Shown: one piece after another, positions 34,558 to 40,000 of the stretch
Position numbering within the stretch: position 1 is the stretch's first letter
How the letters are laid out: each line of letters opens with the position of its first letter
Made by a program: the position numbers and the translations under genes
Source of the DNA: Candidatus Desulfofervidaceae bacterium
Lineage (GTDB): Bacteria; Desulfobacterota; Desulfofervidia; Desulfofervidales; Desulfofervidaceae
NCBI GenBank assembly: GCA_027038965.1
Contig: JALWFG010000017.1
Span: 1 to 40,000 of the forward strand
Length of the DNA stretch: 40,000 nucleotides
Direction: 5' to 3'
The notes under the pieces: generated by a model
What the model was told of the DNA's origin: nothing
What the model saw: only the letters and a program-made list of their open reading frames with translations
Databases searched by the model: none

Positions 34558-36753
34558 ATGGCCTCTTCTCCTCTTGAAAACAAACTATTTGCCTTTTTTA
34601 AGGATAGAGATTTAAAGCACTTTGCCGAATTTTTTTCAATTAAAACTCTTAAGTTTAAACCCCTTTCAGAACCTCTTTACGAGTTAAATGGTTTTCAGGA
34701 CTATTTTTCTGAGGGAGAAAAGCTTGGCGAGATTTTTTATGAAGGTGAAGGTAAAAAACTTTTAATAGCAGGCTTTAGAAGCCCAAAAGAGCTATCTGAG
34801 CGGTCAAGCAAAAAGAGGCAGTTTGACCTTGCTAAAAAGGTATTAAGGGCTGAATTTTACGACGCAGGCATTTTTATTTTTTATGACTCTTCTGGCAATT
34901 TCAGAATGAGCCTTGTTTACAAAATACCCGCAGGAAGAAGAAGCTTTTTAAGCGATTACAAAAGAAACACCTATTTTGTAGAACAAAATGAGCCTTATTA
35001 CACATTTTTAAAGCAGGTTGGAGAGTGCGACTTTTCTCCACTTGAAAAAATTATTGAAGCTTTCAGTGTTGAACCTCTAACTAAACAATTTTATCAGGAA
35101 ATAGCCAACTGGTATTTCTGGGCTTTAAAAAATGTAAAATTTCCCCCTGCAGCAGATGATAAGCAGAACGGAAGAAACATTGCCCTCATCCGCCTCATTA
35201 CCCGCTTAATGTTTATCTGGTTTTTGAAAAAGCGAAACCTCATTCCAGATGTTCTTTTTGATAAAGAAAAACTAAATCGCATATTAAAAAACTTCAATCC
35301 GCTTGGAGACGACAGCACTTATTACAAAGCCATTCTTCAAAACCTCTTTTTTGCCACCCTTAGCTGTAAGCAAGAAGAGAGACGCTTGGCCGAAGAGGGA
35401 AAATTCTTTGGCAAAGGAAAAAGGAGGAAGCAAGGATTTGACAATCAATATACCTATAGATTTAAAGAGCTTTTTGCCATAAGCAAGGCAGAAATTTTAG
35501 CTCTTTTTAAAGACATTCCTTTTCTTAACGGAGGACTTTTTGAAAAACTAAATAACGGGAAAAATGACTTTTATATAGATGATGTTACAAGAAGAAAGAA
35601 ATTTCAACCTCACATCCCAAACTTTCTCTTTTTTGCTGAGTCGCAAAATGTGGATTTAAGCAAAGACTACGGGCAAACTAAATACAGAAGTGCAGAAGTA
35701 AGGGGAATACTCAATATCTTTAAATCTTACAATTTTACCATTGATGAAAGCTCACCGGTTGATGTTGAGGTAGCCCTTGATCCTGAGATGCTTGGAAGGG
35801 TTTTTGAAAATCTTTTAGCCTCTTACAATCCTGAAACTGCAACTACGGCAAGAAAGGCCACAGGCTCTTACTACACCCCAAGAGAAATAGTTGACTACAT
35901 GGTAGAAGAATCCCTACAAGAATACTTTAAAACACAAATTCCGGGAATTGACGAACAAAAACTTGACCAACTTTTTTCTTACAGCGATGAACATAAAAAC
36001 AATCCCTTTGACGAAGAGACCACGGATAAACTTATCTCTGCCATTGACAACCTTAAAGTTTTAGACCCTGCAGTGGGCTCTGGTGCTTTTCCAATGGGAG
36101 TTTTACACAAACTTGTCTTTATTCTCCAGAAGCTTGACCCTGAAAATGAAAAGTGGTTTCAAAAACAAGTAGCAAAGGCAAATGAAATTCCGGACCCTAC
36201 AGTAAGGGAAGAAACTCTTAGAGCTATAGAAGAAAAATTTAGAGAAAAGGAGCTTGATTATGGAAGAAAGCTATACATTATCCAGAACTGTCTTTATGGA
36301 GTGGACATTCAATCCATAGCCATTCAGATATGTAAACTCAGATTTTTTATCTCCCTTCTGGTTGACGAGAAAGTAGATAAGAGAAAACCCAACCATGGCA
36401 TAGAACCGCTTCCCAACCTTGAAACCAACTTTGTTTGTGCTAATACCCTTATTGGACTTTATTATGGAGAAAGTCCATTATTCAAAAATCCACCAGAAGC
36501 TAGGAAACTTGTAGAAGAAATTAAAGCCCTATGGCAACAATATTTTACTGCCTATACCCCACAAGAAAAGGAGGAAATAAGAAAAGAAGATGCAAAGTTA
36601 AGAAAGGATCTTGTAGAAGTTTTGAAAAAGAAAAATTTTCCTGAAAATTCGGCCAAAAAATTGCCGACTGGGCCCCTTACAACAGCAACAGGTGTGCCGA
36701 CTGGTTTGACCCTAAGTGGATGTTTGGAGTGGAAGATGGATTTGATATTGTGA
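34558..36753 (+). CDS. Large adenine-specific DNA methyltransferase (Eco57I/PglX-like), N-terminal part
   Basis: A frame of 731 residues. The N-terminal 200 residues (KLLIAGFRSPKELSERSSKK, AGIFIFYDSSGNFRM) may be a nuclease-like or substrate domain that I cannot name. A helical region follows, then GRVFENLLASYN, GSYYTPREIVDYMVEESL and SAM motif I LDPAVGSGAFPMGVLHKL near residue 500. NCLYGVDIQSIAIQICKLR and NFVCANTLIGL are typical of Type IIG/BREX-like enzymes. The last 30 residues are out of frame: restoring one A in the A6 run at about 36658-36663 continues with KKIADWAPYN into GNPPHG of the next frame. AAGGAG precedes the ATG, and the gene is coupled to the helicase. Confidence 0.85.
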   Translation: MASSPLENKLFAFFKDRDLKHFAEFFSIKTLKFKPLSEPLYELNGFQDYFSEGEKLGEIFYEGEGKKLLIAGFRSPKELSERSSKKRQFDLAKKVLRAEFYDAGIFIFYDSSGNFRMSLVYKIPAGRRSFLSDYKRNTYFVEQNEPYYTFLKQVGECDFSPLEKIIEAFSVEPLTKQFYQEIANWYFWALKNVKFPPAADDKQNGRNIALIRLITRLMFIWFLKKRNLIPDVLFDKEKLNRILKNFNPLGDDSTYYKAILQNLFFATLSCKQEERRLAEEGKFFGKGKRRKQGFDNQYTYRFKELFAISKAEILALFKDIPFLNGGLFEKLNNGKNDFYIDDVTRRKKFQPHIPNFLFFAESQNVDLSKDYGQTKYRSAEVRGILNIFKSYNFTIDESSPVDVEVALDPEMLGRVFENLLASYNPETATTARKATGSYYTPREIVDYMVEESLQEYFKTQIPGIDEQKLDQLFSYSDEHKNNPFDEETTDKLISAIDNLKVLDPAVGSGAFPMGVLHKLVFILQKLDPENEKWFQKQVAKANEIPDPTVREETLRAIEEKFREKELDYGRKLYIIQNCLYGVDIQSIAIQICKLRFFISLLVDEKVDKRKPNHGIEPLPNLETNFVCANTLIGLYYGESPLFKNPPEARKLVEEIKALWQQYFTAYTPQEKEEIRKEDAKLRKDLVEVLKKKNFPENSAKKLPTGPLTTATGVPTGLTLSGCLEWKMDLIL

Positions 36754-37874
36754 TAGGAAATCCGCCTCATGGTGCTGATCTTTCAAAGTATATAAATACC
36801 ATTCTACCATTCTTTGACTTTTATGACTCGAGAAAAAATTCGGCATCGTTTTTTATATGTGTTTCATCTAAACTTTTAAAACAGAAGGGAATATCTGCTT
36901 ATATTATCCCTAAATCTTTAAGTTTTGTAGAAGGTTGGAAAAAAACAAGAGAATTTATTTGTGACAAAAATCAATTAATTGTAGCTTTAGATATTAGTAA
37001 ATCCTTTGAAAATGTTTTGTTAGAACAAGTGGTGATTATTTATAAAAAACTTAAAAATAATAAAAACTACCAAATAAAAATAGGATGTGGCTGGAATAAG
37101 TCTATAAACATTCTAGGAAGAGTAGAAAAAAATTTAATAAAAAAGTTAGACATTATTCCTTGTTATTTAGATGATTTAAAACTTGCTATTTTAAATAAAC
37201 TACAAGCTGGCAGTATTCCGTTATCAAAAATTTCAAAAACTTTTCGAGGCTTGCCATGGCAAAGAAAAGTCGGAAATACAGGAGAGCCTATTTTAAGAGG
37301 GAAAAATATTGGAAAATATTTCATAAAAGGAGAAATTGATAAAATTTCTCTTACAGAAAAAGATAAAAGTATTAAAAAAGTGTGTTTGTTAAAACAACCT
37401 AAAATTGTGTCTCAAAACATTGTAGCTCATGTTATGAGCCCTTATGATCACATAATAATTATGGCTACCTTAGATAAAAATGGTATTTTAACTTTAGATA
37501 CTTGTATGAATACTATTTTAACTGACCATAAATTTAGTTACGAGTATATTCTTGCCATTCTAAATTCACAACTTGCCTCTTGGTTTTATTATTGGTTTGT
37601 CTATAATAGAGCAATTCGTACTATGGATTTTGACAAATATTACATAGGAAAATTACCTATAAAAATTTTATCTGAGACTGATGTTTGTTATACGAAAATT
37701 ATATCTCTTGTTAACGAAATTTTAGATATTACAAAAGATAGAGAAAATTATGTCAATAATACTGATTTACAATTACAAGTTAAAATCCTTGAAAAAGAAA
37801 TTAACAATGCAATTTACGAAATTTATAATTTAACAGAAAAAGAAATTAAAATAATAGAAAGAGGAATTATATGA
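36720..37874 (+). CDS. DNA methyltransferase C-terminal part with catalytic and target-recognition region
   Basis: A frame of 384 residues continuing the methyltransferase. The catalytic motif IV is DIVIGNPPHG at the N-terminus (usual NPPY/F; His in the fourth position is tolerated in some N6-adenine enzymes). SASFFICVSSKLLKQKGISAYIIP follows, then a TaqI-type target-recognition and C-terminal domain (about 150-380; FRGLPWQRK, LRGKNIGKYF, AILNSQLASWFYYWF, YYIGKLPI). The ATG at 36720 is internal to the true gene. From about 36.75 kb base composition turns more AT-rich. A whole-gene reading gives about 1,106 residues. Confidence 0.85.
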   Translation: MFGVEDGFDIVIGNPPHGADLSKYINTILPFFDFYDSRKNSASFFICVSSKLLKQKGISAYIIPKSLSFVEGWKKTREFICDKNQLIVALDISKSFENVLLEQVVIIYKKLKNNKNYQIKIGCGWNKSINILGRVEKNLIKKLDIIPCYLDDLKLAILNKLQAGSIPLSKISKTFRGLPWQRKVGNTGEPILRGKNIGKYFIKGEIDKISLTEKDKSIKKVCLLKQPKIVSQNIVAHVMSPYDHIIIMATLDKNGILTLDTCMNTILTDHKFSYEYILAILNSQLASWFYYWFVYNRAIRTMDFDKYYIGKLPIKILSETDVCYTKIISLVNEILDITKDRENYVNNTDLQLQVKILEKEINNAIYEIYNLTEKEIKIIERGII

Positions 37875-38115
37875 CAAACCAAGAAATTGAATTTTTAAAG
37901 TGGCAATTTGATTACAATTTAAAACAAATTTCTTTAGCTGATAATAAAGAAGAGCAATTAAAAAATTTGAAGCGATATTTAACCACGCTTACAATATCCA
38001 AAAGCGCAAATTTGCAGGAGAAATTACCAAAGAAGAAGCTGAAAAACAACTTGAAGAAGTTCAAAAAGGATTAGACGAAAAAGTCGAAAAAATGTATTTG
38101 GAGCAAATACAATAA
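37871..38115 (+). pseudogene. Small charged helical protein, frameshifted
   Basis: The ATG overlaps the methyltransferase stop (ATGA). The first frame runs MTNQEIEFLKWQFDYNL and then, near 37960-37972 in aaaaaatttg, should shift: restoring one base continues as LEAIFNHAYNIQKRKFAGE, ITKEEAEKQLEEVQKGL and VEKMYLEQIQ to a TAA at 38113-38115. The rebuilt protein has about 81 residues, is rich in Lys and Glu and is probably coiled-coil. I do not recognise the family. Its coupling to the methyltransferase suggests an accessory subunit (inference). Without the repair the frame ends at 38074. Confidence 0.65.
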
Positions 38116-38127
38116 GGAGGGATTGAT

Positions 38128-39090
38128 ATGAGTACTTTGAAAGAACTTTTAGATCATCTTTTTCAATTAGCTATTATTGAACGATGGAATGACCATCCTA
38201 AGCCATTTGATATAACTGAACTTGACAAGCAGGCTCATAAGGCAATTATTGCTTATTTATTAGCCAAAATAGAAGAAAAAGAAGAGGGGAGAAAGATAGA
38301 CTGGATTGGATTGATTGATGGGATTATTTTTGAAGCATTTCAAAGGGCAATTCTTACAGACATAAAACCCAAACTTTTTCATAAACTTCTTAAAACTCGA
38401 AAAGAACAAATTAATGAGTTAGTAATTACTCAATTAAGACCTATTATTGAATCAATAAATTTAAATTGGTATAAACGTTTTGAACATTTTTTTACTAATG
38501 AGTCATTTTTATCTTTAGAAAAGGAAATTATAAATGCTGCTCACTTTTTAGCTACATATTGGGAATTTCAGTTTATTTACAATATAGGTAAAGAAACAAT
38601 TTATAATATTGAAAAAGAAAAGCACGAGATAGAAAATACTTTAGAAGATTTTCATAATTTATTAGGAGTCCAACGTTTTTTACTTAGAAAAAAAATGTAT
38701 GGATTTATAAATCTTTGCGGACAACTTAGATTTCAAAAAAGATGGATTCAAACTGTAAGAATTCCAAGAACTTCTGTAATGGGACATATGCTTATGGTAG
38801 CTATTTTATGTTATATAGTGTTAAAAAAAGAAAAAATAGAGGAAAAAAATTGTTTATATGGAACATTTTTTACAGCTTTATTTCACGATCTACCTGAAAT
38901 AATTACTAGAGATATTGTTTCTCCTGTTAAGAAGAAGTTAGGAGAAGATATTATTAAAAAAGCTGAACAAGAAGGGGTGAGAGAAGAAATTTATCCTCTT
39001 TTGCCAGAATATATAAGAAAAGAAATGGCTTGTTTTTTAGCTATTCCTGAACAAGAAGAACAGAGAAAGCAAGAAAATTTTGATGAATAA
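38128..39090 (+). CDS. HD-domain phosphohydrolase (YfbR-like), main part
   Basis: A frame of 320 residues. The N-terminal half is helical; the HD core contains His220 in TSVMGHMLMVAIL and the His253-Asp254 pair in ALFHDLPEIITRDIVSPVKKKLG, as in HD_3/YfbR-type 5'-nucleotidases and dNTP hydrolases. The fourth metal ligand, an Asp in a downstream helix, is not in this frame but appears in the overlapping frame that follows (LIKQADRAAAYAEA). The substrate is not evident. A strong AAGGAGGG ribosome site precedes the ATG. Its place behind a helicase/methyltransferase pair suggests a defence role (inference). Confidence 0.78.
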   Translation: MSTLKELLDHLFQLAIIERWNDHPKPFDITELDKQAHKAIIAYLLAKIEEKEEGRKIDWIGLIDGIIFEAFQRAILTDIKPKLFHKLLKTRKEQINELVITQLRPIIESINLNWYKRFEHFFTNESFLSLEKEIINAAHFLATYWEFQFIYNIGKETIYNIEKEKHEIENTLEDFHNLLGVQRFLLRKKMYGFINLCGQLRFQKRWIQTVRIPRTSVMGHMLMVAILCYIVLKKEKIEEKNCLYGTFFTALFHDLPEIITRDIVSPVKKKLGEDIIKKAEQEGVREEIYPLLPEYIRKEMACFLAIPEQEEQRKQENFDE

Positions 39091-39367
39091 CCGTATTTGT
39101 AATTTCACAAAAATTGGTTGCAAAATAGAGTTATTAAAAGAAAAAGATTTTCGTAAAATCTGTAAAGAATCAGCAGGAGAAAACACTTTATTAATTCCTG
39201 GAGAGTTAATTAAGCAAGCAGATAGAGCTGCAGCTTATGCAGAAGCAGTTTATTCCATAAATCTTGGATTAAAAAGTAATAAATTAATGCAATCTGCTGA
39301 TGAACTAATGGAGGAATTATTGTCCACAGAATTTGCAGAACTAGCAGAAACTCTTAAATATGACTAA
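39083..39367 (+). CDS. HD-domain protein, C-terminal part in a second frame
   Basis: A frame of about 94 residues beginning at an ATG that overlaps the previous stop (ATGAATAA). It contains GELIKQADRAAAYAEAVYSINLGL, which matches the C-terminal helix of HD_3/YfbR proteins bearing the last metal-binding Asp. It is therefore probably the end of the preceding HD protein after a frameshift (gain of one base or loss of two near 39083-39090), and not a separate gene, although the overlap by itself would also suit translational coupling. Confidence 0.65.
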   Translation: MNNRICNFTKIGCKIELLKEKDFRKICKESAGENTLLIPGELIKQADRAAAYAEAVYSINLGLKSNKLMQSADELMEELLSTEFAELAETLKYD

Positions 39368-39656
39368 AAGTGTTATTATTGTTAGAAATACATCTCCTAG
39401 TGGTGCAAAAATATTTGGGGCGAAAAAGAAGGACTTTTAAAATTTAAAATAAAGATGTGTATTGTACAGTTCTGAATTGTGCAAGACAATTGCCTCACTA
39501 AGACATTTAAAAAGAAATGTCCCGATTTAAAAATCACAACAGTAAAAGAATATATGGGAGTTATATTTTATCAGAAACAAAGCTGCTGAGGAATTTGAGG
39601 AAATAAAGATGGTGGGAAAAGGTATCTGGGAAAGAGAAAAATGTTTCTCAGTTTAA
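39360..39656 (+). pseudogene. Degenerate coding remnant of unknown family
   Basis: An ATG at 39360 opens MTKSVIIVRNTSPSGAKIFG and stops at 39440. Protein-like segments continue in changing frames: EKEGLLKFKIK, DVYCTVLNCARQLP, FKKKCPDLKITTVKEYMG and NKAAEEFEEIKMVGKGIWE. Joining them needs about four one-base repairs. I do not recognise the family. It appears to be a decayed gene overlapping the end of the HD protein frame. Confidence 0.35.
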
Positions 39657-39703
39657 ATTTTTTTGGTATGTTTAAAAGTATGAATTTACAGGGGAAAGTA
39701 AAA

Positions 39704-39960
39704 ATGGAAAAGTATTATGTAGAAATTCCAGAAGATACGATCAAAGCCTTAGGGATACCTAAACAAGAAGTAAGCTCTACGATAAAAAAAGAGCTTGCAG
39801 TTTATCTATTTGAAAAAGCATGTTATCTTTTGGTCAGGCCAGAAGATTGTCTGGATTATCTGTATGGGATTTTTTAGAGCTATTAAGAAAAAGAGAAGTG
39901 CAACTACATTATGATATAGCTGAATTAGAAGAAGACTTGAAAACTTTAAGAGAAATTTAA
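39704..39960 (+). pseudogene. UPF0175-family antitoxin, frameshifted
   Basis: The ATG at 39704 follows AGGGGAAAG and opens MEKYYVEIPEDTIKALGIP and IKKELAVYLFEK, typical of the UPF0175 family. The frame then goes wrong at gaaaaagcatg (about 39814-39820) and stops at 39875-39877. Restoring one G gives G-MLSFGQARRLSGLSVWDFLE, ELLRKREVQLHYDIAELEEDL and a TAA at 39958-39960, a complete member of about 86 residues. The family is the usual antitoxin partner of DUF3368 PIN-like toxins, one of which starts 2 bases later. Confidence 0.8.
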
Positions 39961-39962
39961 AA

Positions 39963-40000
39963 ATGAAAGTAGTGTCTAATGCTTCACCTTTAATAGCTTT
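39963..40000 (+). CDS. DUF3368/PIN-like toxin, 5' end only
   Basis: An ATG 2 bases after the UPF0175 stop opens MKVVSNASPLIA, the characteristic N-terminus of DUF3368 PIN-like nucleases (SNASPLI with the metal-binding region). The gene leaves the window after 12 codons, so its completeness cannot be judged. Confidence 0.7.
   Translation, partial: MKVVSNASPLIA

Overview
The window reads as a chromosome segment of a low-GC, Gram-negative anaerobe. An outer membrane is implied by bamA, the lolC/E-lolD pair and amiC. A stand-alone MvhD-type hydrogenase/heterodisulfide-reductase electron-transfer subunit with an in-frame UGA (selenocysteine) and a TnpB without its zinc ribbon suggest a thermophilic or sulfate-reducing Desulfobacterota/Thermodesulfobacteriota-type lineage. 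This placement is inference from gene content; no rRNA is present to confirm it.

Region 1 (1-7.5 kb): an A/T-only run, a frameshifted receiver-domain remnant, then intact housekeeping genes: DUF1015 protein, TrmN6-like methyltransferase, PAC2 protein, RlmD-like rRNA methyltransferase, tRNA-Leu(CAA) behind a perfect consensus promoter, a divergent DnaA, and the selenoprotein MvhD. Degenerate 7-bp-period repeats sit in the gaps.

Region 2 (7.5-20 kb): a terminator, a small membrane protein coupled to a SAM hydroxide adenosyltransferase, then the compact run lysS-lolC/E-lolD-bamA with proC behind it. amiC runs the other way, and mutS diverges from it. This block links lysyl-tRNA supply to lipoprotein export and outer-membrane protein assembly.

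Region 3 (20-29.1 kb): a minus-strand operon (xerD-like recombinase, DHH-CBS-nucleotidyltransferase fusion, thioredoxin-HEAT protein), tRNA-Arg(CCG) with its own promoter, two dipeptide-type ABC permeases, a CoA-binding protein, gpsA and a convergent xthA-like exonuclease.

Region 4 (29.2-40 kb): accessory DNA. It starts with a solitary TnpB element with strong end hairpins and an IS3-like remnant. A defence-type island follows: PLD-SNF2 helicase, large adenine-specific DNA methyltransferase, small charged protein, HD phosphohydrolase, and a UPF0175/DUF3368 toxin-antitoxin pair that runs off the end. From about 36.7 kb the DNA becomes markedly more AT-rich. Every multi-domain gene in this island is interrupted by a one-base frameshift, usually in or beside a short homopolymer run, whereas the roughly 28 kb of housekeeping genes shows none. 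The helicase break lies exactly on a canonical X_XXY_YYZ slippery heptamer (T TTA AAG), so programmed frameshifting, decay and sequencing error all have to be considered there.
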